A DNA stretch of 12,071 nt from Oscillospiraceae bacterium (GTDB lineage: Bacteria; Bacillota; Clostridia; Oscillospirales; Oscillospiraceae): NCBI GenBank assembly GCA_024404735.1, contig JAKSPP010000033.1, forward strand, positions 1-12,071, given 5' to 3'. Below the pieces are notes generated by a model. It had not been told where the DNA came from. It worked only from the letters and a program-made list of their open reading frames with translations, and ran no database searches. The translations under genes were made by a program, and so were the position numbers. Of this stretch, positions 6,269 to 12,071 are shown one piece after another; positions within the stretch are counted from its first letter, which is position 1; every line of letters starts with the position of its first letter.

Positions 6269-6296
6269 TTGATTTTTTTCCGCAATATGTTATTAT
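6269..6296 (+). promoter_or_regulatory. Promoter candidate for the enoate-reductase-type gene
   Basis: TTGATT (6269-6274), a 16-base spacer and TATTAT (6291-6296) lie in a strikingly AT-rich stretch (6241-6305) directly after the terminator. The predicted start near 6303 gives a leader of about 135 bases. Other AT boxes are nearby, so the exact choice is uncertain. Confidence 0.5.
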
Positions 6297-6302
6297 TTTT
6301 AT

Positions 6303-6437
6303 ATAACAAATCAGAAACCAATACCCGGTATTTGCACAAAAGTGAATACTTCGCTCCGGCATGATATCCCCTTCGGAGGGTTCTTTGGCAGCCCTTCGGT
6401 AAAGGATAATCCCAAAAACATAAGCGAGGAAGAAATA
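6303..6437 (+). promoter_or_regulatory. Long leader with small hairpins, possible regulatory element
   Basis: No gene starts here with a ribosome site. The stretch holds a 13-base near-palindrome AATAC-CCG-GTATT (6320-6332), a hairpin AAGT-GAAT-ACTT (6340-6351) and a hairpin CCCT-TCGG-AGGG (6369-6380). An alternative 6-bp pairing of 6375-6380 with 6392-6397 excludes the last one. CCCTTCGG occurs twice (6369-6376 and 6392-6399). No known riboswitch motif was recognised. The 6320-6332 element, next to the predicted transcription start, could equally be an operator. GAGG at 6426-6429 is the ribosome site of the gene that follows. Confidence 0.35.
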
Positions 6438-8417
6438 ATGGCAAGTAAGTTTGTTAATGTATTTACGCCCATCGAAATAAGAGGCCTTGAGTTCAAAAAC
6501 AGAATAGAAATGGCCCCCACATCCCCTAAATTTCCTTCCAAGGAAGGCTATGTAACCGACAGCCATATTGACTACTGGCGTCCCATCTGCCGTGGAGGTA
6601 CGGCTATTGTTACAATGGGAAACTGCTCCGTTGACATTGCCCATGCTCAGGATGAGCACAGGCAGATAGGACTTGACTCCGATGACTATATCCCCGGCCT
6701 TTCCCGTGTTGCCGATATGGCCGAAAGCTACGGCACTATTATGTCCGCCGAGGTTAACCATGCCGGTCTTGATGCAATGTATGAGTATAACCATGTTCCT
6801 CCCATCGGCCCTTCCGCAATTGTTCTTGAAAGGGAAATCCGCTCAGCAAAGGCGCAGGAGCGTGAAATTGTGGAGTCTCTTGAGATGGACAGGGAGACAA
6901 TAAAAAAGGTTCAGCAGATGTATGTTGACGGAGCCTACAGACTGAAAAGAGCGGGCTTTAAGATGTGCATGCTTCACGGCGGTCACGCAAACCTGATAGG
7001 CCAGTTTTCCAGTCCTCTTTATAACAAGAGAACAGACGAATACGGCGGAAGCCTTGAGAACCGTGCCCGCTTCGGCCTTGAAATCGCAGAAGCCGTCAGA
7101 AAGAAATGCGGCGAGGATTTCGTTATTGAAATGCGCTTCTCCGGTGATGAAATTCACCCCGACGGAATGCATTTTGAGGAAACCAAAAAAATGCTTCAAA
7201 TGTACGATGACCAGGGCGCCATCGACATTATGAATATCTCAGCAGGCCTTCATACCGCAATTGCATATTATCCCTACTGGTTCCCCGGCCCCTATATGGG
7301 AAGAATGATAAATGTCAAGTACGCCGCCGAGCTCAAGAAGATACTGAAAACGAAGATTACAACCGTTGCCGGCATTATGAACATCACCAATGCCGAAAAG
7401 ATTCTCTCCGAGGGCAATGCGGATTTCGTTGCCTTTGCCCGTCCTCTGATGGCAGACCCTGATATGGTCAGAAAGGCCGCCCATAACAAGGAGGACGAAA
7501 TCCGTCCCTGCTCCCGCTGCGGATGGTGCTCCTCCAGAATCGGACCCAAGCGCACTCTTGCCTGCGGTCTTAACCCCAAGCTTGCCCGTGAAGGGGATCT
7601 TTGCGCAGGTGAAGTATATAAGGCTCCCGTAAGCAAGAACGTTGTTGTCATAGGCGCAGGCCCTGCCGGAATGCAGGCCGCCATTACCGCCGTTGAGAGA
7701 GGACATAAGGTCACTGTCTTTGAGCGTAAGGACAGGGTCGGCGGTGCTCTTCTTGCTTGTGGCTCAAAGGGCCTTAAAAAGGAAATGCAGGCCTATATCG
7801 ATTATATGGTCTCTAACTTCCCGAAGTGCGGCGCCGATATCAAGCTCGGCGTTCAGCCCACAGAGGACGATATCAGGGCTCTTAACCCCGATGCCATCGT
7901 GATTGCAACAGGCGGCAGACCCAGAGTGCCCGAAATCCCCGGCGCCGATAAGCCCAATGCCTACTGGGCCGCAGAGTACCTCCTTGACACAAAGCAGGCA
8001 GGGGATACCGTTGCTGTTATAGGCTCCAGCTACGTTGCACTTGAGTCTGCATGGGCTCTTGCCGATGCGGGAAAGAAGGTAAGTGTGTTCAAGCGCTCTG
8101 CCGTTAACCCCGCCTTCACCATGCACGCTCCTCTTTACAAGCTTCTTGCCGAGAAGGGCGTAGAGACTAAAAATTCCTGCAAGGCCGTGGAGATTAAGGA
8201 CAAGGCCCTTGTTTATGAGGATGAAAATGGCGAAATTAAGGAATTTGCCTGTGATAACGTTCTTTACGGTATAGGCACTCTCCCCGAAAGAGAGTTTGTC
8301 CCCGCCTTCCGCCACCTTGCCCCCGAGACCTCCGTTTACATCGTCGGCGATGCAAAGCAGCCCCGAAACATAGGCGATGCAATCCACGAGGGCTTTAACG
8401 CTGCTCTTAACCTGTAA
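6438..8417 (+). CDS. 2-enoate / 2,4-dienoyl-CoA reductase-type flavoprotein (OYE + Fe-S + FAD)
   Basis: A 659-residue three-part redox protein. Start ATG 6438 has GAGG 8 bases upstream; the in-frame GTG at 6342 has none. Residues 1-345 are an old-yellow-enzyme barrel binding FMN (FTPIEIRGLEFKNRIEMAP at the N-terminus, H180-GGH183-ANLIGQF-SSPLYNKR, EYGGSLENRARF 201-212, FARPLMADP 333-341). C358, C361, C364 and C376 should hold a 4Fe-4S cluster. Residues 400-659 form an FAD/NAD(P)H module with GAGPAG (406-411), ATGGRPRVPEIPGA (490-503) and VYIVGDA (633-639). This is the architecture of FadH, clostridial 2-enoate reductase and the bile-acid enzymes BaiCD/BaiH. It should reduce alpha,beta-unsaturated acids, CoA esters or ketones with NAD(P)H. 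Oddities: the cluster spacing is C-x2-C-x2-C-x11-C, where FadH has x3 in the middle; and the second nucleotide motif reads G529-S-S-Y-V-A-L-E instead of GGGxxGxE. Cytoplasmic and apparently transcribed alone. Exact substrate unknown. Confidence 0.9.
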   Translation: MASKFVNVFTPIEIRGLEFKNRIEMAPTSPKFPSKEGYVTDSHIDYWRPICRGGTAIVTMGNCSVDIAHAQDEHRQIGLDSDDYIPGLSRVADMAESYGTIMSAEVNHAGLDAMYEYNHVPPIGPSAIVLEREIRSAKAQEREIVESLEMDRETIKKVQQMYVDGAYRLKRAGFKMCMLHGGHANLIGQFSSPLYNKRTDEYGGSLENRARFGLEIAEAVRKKCGEDFVIEMRFSGDEIHPDGMHFEETKKMLQMYDDQGAIDIMNISAGLHTAIAYYPYWFPGPYMGRMINVKYAAELKKILKTKITTVAGIMNITNAEKILSEGNADFVAFARPLMADPDMVRKAAHNKEDEIRPCSRCGWCSSRIGPKRTLACGLNPKLAREGDLCAGEVYKAPVSKNVVVIGAGPAGMQAAITAVERGHKVTVFERKDRVGGALLACGSKGLKKEMQAYIDYMVSNFPKCGADIKLGVQPTEDDIRALNPDAIVIATGGRPRVPEIPGADKPNAYWAAEYLLDTKQAGDTVAVIGSSYVALESAWALADAGKKVSVFKRSAVNPAFTMHAPLYKLLAEKGVETKNSCKAVEIKDKALVYEDENGEIKEFACDNVLYGIGTLPEREFVPAFRHLAPETSVYIVGDAKQPRNIGDAIHEGFNAALNL

Positions 8418-8433
8418 AACCACTGCATATAAA

Positions 8434-8476
8434 AGCAATAAGCCGGCCCTTTTTGGGGGCCGGCTTTTATATTGCT
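8434..8476. terminator. Shared bidirectional terminator between convergent genes
   Basis: A 9-bp GC-rich stem (8441-8449 with 8457-8465) has a 7-base loop. It is extended by AGCAATA (8434-8440) pairing with TATTGCT (8470-8476) past a 4-base bulge. TTTTA follows the inner stem on the plus strand and CTTTTATATG follows the outer stem on the minus strand. It lies 16 bases from the enoate-reductase stop and 13 from the nitroreductase stop, so it can serve both. Confidence 0.85.
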
Positions 8477-8489
8477 CTGTAATTAAAAT

Positions 8490-9017
8490 TTATTTTGCAA
8501 AAACAATTCTTCCGGGCTTTCTCTCGGCTGCCTTGGGCTCTTCTCCCTCGGGGTAGCCGATAATAAGATTTCCTATGCCCTCGTAATCGCCCTCAATGCC
8601 CTGCTTCTTAAGAAATTCCTTCCACTGGGGCTGGGCAAAAACCTCTTTTGCTCTGTGAATCCAGCAGTTTCCGATGCCGAGACTGCTTGCAGCCAGCATC
8701 ATATTTGCCATAACAAGGGTTCCGTCATATATTCCGGTGGGGCGATTTGTATTTGCAAGGACAACTAAAACCGCGGGGGCGCCGTAGAAGGGGTCGACTC
8801 CCTCGGGGAATTTGCCGACGGCGGCGTTGGCCTGTGAAAGCTTTGCAACGGTTTCCTTGTCGGTGATGGCAAGGATAACGCTGTCCTGAAAGTTCATTCC
8901 GCTTGCTGCATAGGTGCCGGCCTCGGCAATCTGCATAATGATATCGGAAGAAACGGCATCTGACTTAAACTTTCTGCAGCTTCTTCTGCAAGTGATATTT
9001 TTAATGGCTTCGTTCAT
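8490..9017 (-). CDS. Nitroreductase family FMN protein (second, distinct copy)
   Basis: A 175-residue protein with the nitroreductase fold: CRRSCRKF with R11-R12-S13-C-R15 at the flavin phosphate, AASGMN (37-42) lining the flavin, AAVGKFPEGVDPFYGAPAVL (65-84), and SSLGIGNCWIHR (111-122). IGNLIIGYPEGEEP (148-161) is near the end, where relatives read GYP. The layout resembles the short anaerobe nitroreductases often annotated as NAD(P)H-dependent, and it shares only motif-level similarity with the copy at 3365-3889. The family reduces nitroaromatics, quinones, enones or other electron acceptors; nothing here selects among them. AGGAG at 9025-9029 is 7 bases before the ATG. Only 27 bases separate it from the glycosidase gene upstream, so it is probably the last gene of that operon, although a metabolic link to sugar breakdown is not evident. 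It converges on the enoate-reductase-type gene over a shared terminator. Confidence 0.88.
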   Translation of the reverse strand: MNEAIKNITCRRSCRKFKSDAVSSDIIMQIAEAGTYAASGMNFQDSVILAITDKETVAKLSQANAAVGKFPEGVDPFYGAPAVLVVLANTNRPTGIYDGTLVMANMMLAASSLGIGNCWIHRAKEVFAQPQWKEFLKKQGIEGDYEGIGNLIIGYPEGEEPKAAERKPGRIVFAK

Positions 9018-9044
9018 AATTTATCTCCTGTAAAATCTTAGTTT

Positions 9045-10853
9045 TTATTCTTTTTCACCATCGGGAATAATGGCCGTAATGAGAATCATTATTGCCGCGG
9101 CGGCCCAGCCGGACCAGGGCCAGCCATCGGAGGCAACGGGGCCGGGGGCAATGTAAACGGGCTTTCCGGTTGCGGGGTAGTAGTCATATCTCGGGGGATA
9201 GCCGAGGATAATGCCCCTTTCGTTTGCCCTTGCGGCAAAGCGCCTTGCGATTTCTGCCGCCTCTTTTTTCTTTCCCGCCATATTGAGTCCTGCGCAGAAG
9301 TAGGCCTGAAGGGGGGCAACGACTCTTCCGTGAACAAAGGTTCTTGTGCCCCAGGCACTGTCGGTGCTCTTAAGACTCTCGGAGGCAAGACCGATGTCTG
9401 TAAGAAAGCTGCCCTCCTCCATAAGCTTTTCGCATATTTTATCTATAATCTCCCCGGGAAGACGCTTTCCGAGAATAATGGGCTGATAGGTGACAACGGA
9501 AAGAGAAGGGACAGCCTCGCCATGTCTTTTGCAGACGAAGTTTTCTCCGTTCCAGTACTCATCGATTAATACCGAAAGAAGCCTTCTGCTTCTTTCGTAA
9601 TAATGCTCTGCCTCGGCCATTTTTCCGCACTTTTCCGCTAAAAGACCTGTCTTCTCAAGAAGAAGGATGATAAAAGCGATAAGGTCGGGGTTTTCGGTGG
9701 GGAAGCCCCTTCGAAATACCGTTGCATCGTCCCAGCCGGAGTCGTTGGGGCTGTCGATTGCGGGCACATCTCCTCTGCCGGAGGAGCGGTATTTTGCCCA
9801 GAATTCGGCCCAAAGGGCAAATTTCGGGAACATCTCCTCGCACCTTTCGGGGCTTAAAAAGCCGTCTCCGACCCTGCTTATAAGGAAGTCAAGGGCAAAG
9901 CCCTGAGTGGGAGGCTGCAGTGCGCAGTTAGGGCCCGAGAAAGCCACCTTTCCGGGCAGCTGCCCCGTGCGCTCGTCCTGATATTCAAACATATTGCATA
10001 TCATTCTGAAGGCCTCATCGGGGCATGCAAGCATGCTCATTCCATGAATGGCCTGCTGCCATGAGAAGGCAGCGCCGAGATACTCATAGTGCATCAGAAT
10101 CATGGGGCTTTTGAAGGAGCCCCCGGCCCCGGGCTTTGTTCTTCTTGCCCAGGCGGTGTGTGCGGCATATTCGAAAAGCTCCTCATAGCCCTTTGCAGGC
10201 GGGGCATAGTTCCTCTTGAACTCCGTGAAGGCGGCTTTTGAAAGCTCCTTAAGCTCTGCGGGAGAGGGATAGCTTTCGGGAAAGTCTTCATAATCGCCCA
10301 CAGCCTCGTGAAGGGCGGCGTCGAGGCATCCGTCCTCCGGGGGACAGAGCTTAATAAGAAGTCTTTCGGTTTTTCCCTCGCCGTCGCTTTTTATATTTGT
10401 CTCGACCTTGCCTGAAACAGGGACAAACCTAAGGCGTCCGAAGCTGCCGTAGCTCAGCTCCGCTTCACCGGAGGGGAAAAGGCAGCAGCCACTGCAGTAG
10501 ATTGGTGCAAAGTTGGGCCCCGGCTTGTATGTGTCCGCTTCAAAGCCTATTGTAAGGCCGTTTTCCGATATAATTCTTGCATACTCTTTGTCTGTCAGAA
10601 TAATTTCCGCCTGACCGAGTTCCGTTATAAGCTTCAGGCTTTCATCATTGCAGGTGTAGGAATAAAGAAGCTCCGTCTCCCCCTTGTAAAGGTGGAGGGA
10701 GAAAAGGAAGGGATTGGCATCAATCCATGCCTCGGGCTTGTAGGAGCCAAGGCAGAGCTTGTGGGTATAGTAATTCTCGATGACATAAAATGCGCTGCCC
10801 TCTCTTGCAAAAACGGCGTGGAGAAGGTCATGTTTTTTCCCGATTCCGAACAT
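9045..10853 (-). CDS. GH63-like (alpha/alpha)6-barrel glycoside hydrolase, cytoplasmic
   Basis: A 602-residue protein without signal peptide. Residues 1-175 are beta-rich, like the N-terminal supersandwich of clan GH-G/L glycosidases. Residues about 200-600 read as an all-helical barrel: YLGAAFSWQQAIHGMSML (258-275), EYQDERTGQLPGKVAF (290-305), DSPNDSGWDDATVF (367-380), ENPDLIAFIILLLEKTGLLA (387-406), DEYWNGENFV (431-440), GYPPRYDYYPATGKP (551-565), GWPWSGWAAAAIMIL (577-591). The SGWD motif with D371 just before it matches the general-acid region of GH63 and related mannosylglycerate-hydrolase-type enzymes. The expected base glutamate before Y-x-P-x-T-G is not obvious (R555 in PPRYDYYPATG). 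It probably cleaves an alpha-linked di- or oligosaccharide inside the cell; linkage and sugar cannot be told. Start ATG 10853 is 6 bases after the preceding stop, with GAGG very close and AAGGAA farther upstream, so translational coupling is likely. Confidence 0.68.
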   Translation of the reverse strand: MFGIGKKHDLLHAVFAREGSAFYVIENYYTHKLCLGSYKPEAWIDANPFLFSLHLYKGETELLYSYTCNDESLKLITELGQAEIILTDKEYARIISENGLTIGFEADTYKPGPNFAPIYCSGCCLFPSGEAELSYGSFGRLRFVPVSGKVETNIKSDGEGKTERLLIKLCPPEDGCLDAALHEAVGDYEDFPESYPSPAELKELSKAAFTEFKRNYAPPAKGYEELFEYAAHTAWARRTKPGAGGSFKSPMILMHYEYLGAAFSWQQAIHGMSMLACPDEAFRMICNMFEYQDERTGQLPGKVAFSGPNCALQPPTQGFALDFLISRVGDGFLSPERCEEMFPKFALWAEFWAKYRSSGRGDVPAIDSPNDSGWDDATVFRRGFPTENPDLIAFIILLLEKTGLLAEKCGKMAEAEHYYERSRRLLSVLIDEYWNGENFVCKRHGEAVPSLSVVTYQPIILGKRLPGEIIDKICEKLMEEGSFLTDIGLASESLKSTDSAWGTRTFVHGRVVAPLQAYFCAGLNMAGKKKEAAEIARRFAARANERGIILGYPPRYDYYPATGKPVYIAPGPVASDGWPWSGWAAAAIMILITAIIPDGEKE

Positions 10854-10859
10854 ATCCTC

Positions 10860-12071
10860 TCACTTCCTTTCCTTGCTGAGGCTGTATATTGCGGAGAAAA
10901 GAGAGCTTTTTTCTCTTCCCGCACCGTAGACAGAGAAAATCGTGTCAATATCCCCGGGGGAAGCCTTAAATAAATCCCCGGACGCTGCCCTTATGCTCAG
11001 CTCCGTTATGAGGGATGTTTTCCCGGGGCATGGTGCTTCGGCCTCCGAAACGGCGCTTTTGCAGATATATTTTCCGTCCCTCATATAAGAGGCGAGCCTT
11101 CTGAGACACAGGTCCTTTTTTTCTTCAAAGAGACCCGCTTCGTCCCGAGACGGTGCCAGAATGGAAAGAAGTCTGTAATTTGCGGCCATCAGGGCCTCAA
11201 GGTCGGGGGAGTATGCCGCTTCTCCTATGGGCAGAATAGGAGCTTTTTTTATTCCGCCTTCAAAGGGATAGGCATAGAAGAAGGCACCCTCCTTCGTTCT
11301 TCTGTCCTTCTCCCAGCGACATACGGCCCTTCCGATAAGCTCATAAAGCTCAGACGAAAGGGAAGAAGAAAGGCTTTTAATATCGGATGAGCATAAAAGA
11401 AGAAGACCCCATAAGGGCGCATATGTCTCGGGAGCTTTTCCCGAGGCTGTTATTTTTCCCGGGCAGATGCCCTTTTTGCTCATAGCGCCGAGAGGCCCCG
11501 TCAGAAGGCGGGCTCCCTCATCTGCGGATGAAAAGGCCATGGCTGCAAGGCAGTTTATAAGAGCATCGGCATATACAGAACGCTTTTTATCTTCGGCTAA
11601 AAGACGGCGGCCGGAAAAGCTCATAAATGATGAATAGAGCCTGTAGGCTGCCTCTTCGGCATCGGACTTAAGGCAGGTGCAAAAGCTCTTAAAGCCCTCT
11701 TCCTGCTTTGACTTCGCTTCGGCAAAGGCTTCCGACAGCCCCTTTTTTATTTCAAGGGCCCTGTCGGTATCATAGAAAACGGCCTCAAAGACGTCCTCCT
11801 CCGGGAGTATTTCTATTATCGGGTCTGTTGAGCAAAGTCCCTTGAGGTCCCACTCAACGGTTAAAGACAGCCTGCCCTTTTTAACGGTAATAAGGTAGGA
11901 GCTCTCGCCCAGGTTAAGAACACAGCCTCCCGAAACAAGGGATGCCGTTTCACCGCGCTTTAGCTTTGCGATTATTTTAAGTCCGCAGTCCTTTCCCTTA
12001 AGGAAAAGAGCACTTTCGTCTATGGCAAAGCGCACCGAGCCTTTTTCACCGGAAAGCTCCGAATAAGAAGA
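10860..12071 (-). CDS. Six-hairpin glycosidase-like protein lacking the acid motif, 5' end outside window
   Basis: The frame is open to the right edge: twelve codons (SSYSELSGEKGS) precede the GTG at 12033-12035, which has no convincing ribosome site. The true start is therefore probably beyond the window, and 403 residues are visible. Numbering from that GTG as residue 1, 1-90 are beta-rich (SSYLITVKKGRLSLTVEWDL at 45-64), like a supersandwich domain. About 100-391 are helical and follow the barrel of the gene downstream step by step: DALINCLAAMAF, KKGICPGKITASG, ETYAPLWGLLLL, then SPDLEALMAANYRLLSILA and ASYMRDGKYICK. These parallel that protein's QAIHGMSMLACP, TGQLPGKVAFSG, PPTQGFALDFL, NPDLIAFIILLLEKTGLLA and DEYWNGENFVCK. 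Where the neighbour has DSGWDD, this one has FEGGIKKAPILPIGEAAY, with no candidate acid. It is probably a diverged, perhaps inactive paralogue working with the neighbour; an unrelated trehalase-like fold is possible. Confidence 0.55.
   Translation of the reverse strand, partial: SSYSELSGEKGSVRFAIDESALFLKGKDCGLKIIAKLKRGETASLVSGGCVLNLGESSYLITVKKGRLSLTVEWDLKGLCSTDPIIEILPEEDVFEAVFYDTDRALEIKKGLSEAFAEAKSKQEEGFKSFCTCLKSDAEEAAYRLYSSFMSFSGRRLLAEDKKRSVYADALINCLAAMAFSSADEGARLLTGPLGAMSKKGICPGKITASGKAPETYAPLWGLLLLCSSDIKSLSSSLSSELYELIGRAVCRWEKDRRTKEGAFFYAYPFEGGIKKAPILPIGEAAYSPDLEALMAANYRLLSILAPSRDEAGLFEEKKDLCLRRLASYMRDGKYICKSAVSEAEAPCPGKTSLITELSIRAASGDLFKASPGDIDTIFSVYGAGREKSSLFSAIYSLSKERK

Noticed and set aside
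6342..6437. Enoate-reductase-type protein starting at GTG 6342
   Set aside because: There is no ribosome site, and 32 extra residues would precede the typical OYE N-terminus, which begins at ATG 6438 with GAGG upstream.
6303..6437. Known riboswitch (for example FMN or c-di-GMP) in the leader
   Set aside because: None of the conserved core motifs of these classes was seen; only short generic hairpins are present.
9089..9906. Open frames in other phases across the GH63-like gene
   Set aside because: Proline- and arginine-rich translations without motifs, typical of GC-biased shadow frames.
12033..12035. GTG as the true start of the rightmost gene
   Set aside because: No good ribosome site, and the frame stays open to the window edge, so the gene is treated as partial.

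Overview
The window looks like chromosomal DNA from an anaerobic Gram-positive bacterium of the Clostridia (Firmicutes), probably a gut-type organism. The evidence is indirect. Promoters fit the -35/17 bp/-10 pattern, purine-rich AGGAGG-type ribosome sites precede most starts, and strong intrinsic terminators close the units. Proteins include an oxygen-sensitive-type enoate reductase (old yellow enzyme plus Fe-S plus FAD), a short ferredoxin-thioredoxin-reductase-like protein, and a cache-type sensor. Genus cannot be decided from this sequence. I see no rRNA, tRNA, CRISPR array, insertion sequence, phage gene or attachment site.

Layout. Bases 1-573 (+) are the 3' end of a membrane-anchored cache sensor that stops just after its last membrane helix. 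It converges, across two hairpins, on a REC-PAS-like-GGDEF-EAL protein (679-3105, -), a likely cyclic-di-GMP phosphodiesterase. A 259-base divergent promoter region follows. Then comes a redox operon (+): nitroreductase (3365-3889), small FTR-catalytic-chain-like protein (3910-4107) and thioredoxin (4158-4466), closed by a terminator. A promoter directly after that terminator drives a second operon (+): a DUF3592-like membrane protein (4634-5038), a 63-residue conserved-looking protein (5068-5259) and a TIM-barrel-like, cysteine-rich protein with a U32-like KIEGR signature (5240-6184). After another terminator and an AT-rich promoter, a roughly 135-base leader precedes a 659-residue 2-enoate/2,4-dienoyl-CoA-reductase-type flavoprotein (6438-8417, +).

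That gene converges on a minus-strand operon, read from the right edge leftwards. It starts with an (alpha/alpha)6-barrel glycosidase-like protein whose start lies outside the window (10860-12071). Next comes a GH63-like cytoplasmic glycosidase (9045-10853), then a second nitroreductase (8490-9017). The two convergent units share one bidirectional terminator.

How it fits together. The centre of the window is rich in flavin and thiol redox enzymes: two different nitroreductases, an OYE-family reductase, thioredoxin and an FTR-like protein. This suggests ferredoxin- or NAD(P)H-linked reduction in an anaerobe, but substrates cannot be read from the sequence. The right end looks like intracellular oligosaccharide breakdown. 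The two barrel proteins there appear to be diverged relatives, and only one keeps a recognisable SGWD acid motif. No single complete novel system is obvious. The points most worth a second look are the FTR-like protein lacking one expected cysteine, the U32-like protein with its small partner, the active/inactive glycosidase pair, and the cache sensor without an output domain.
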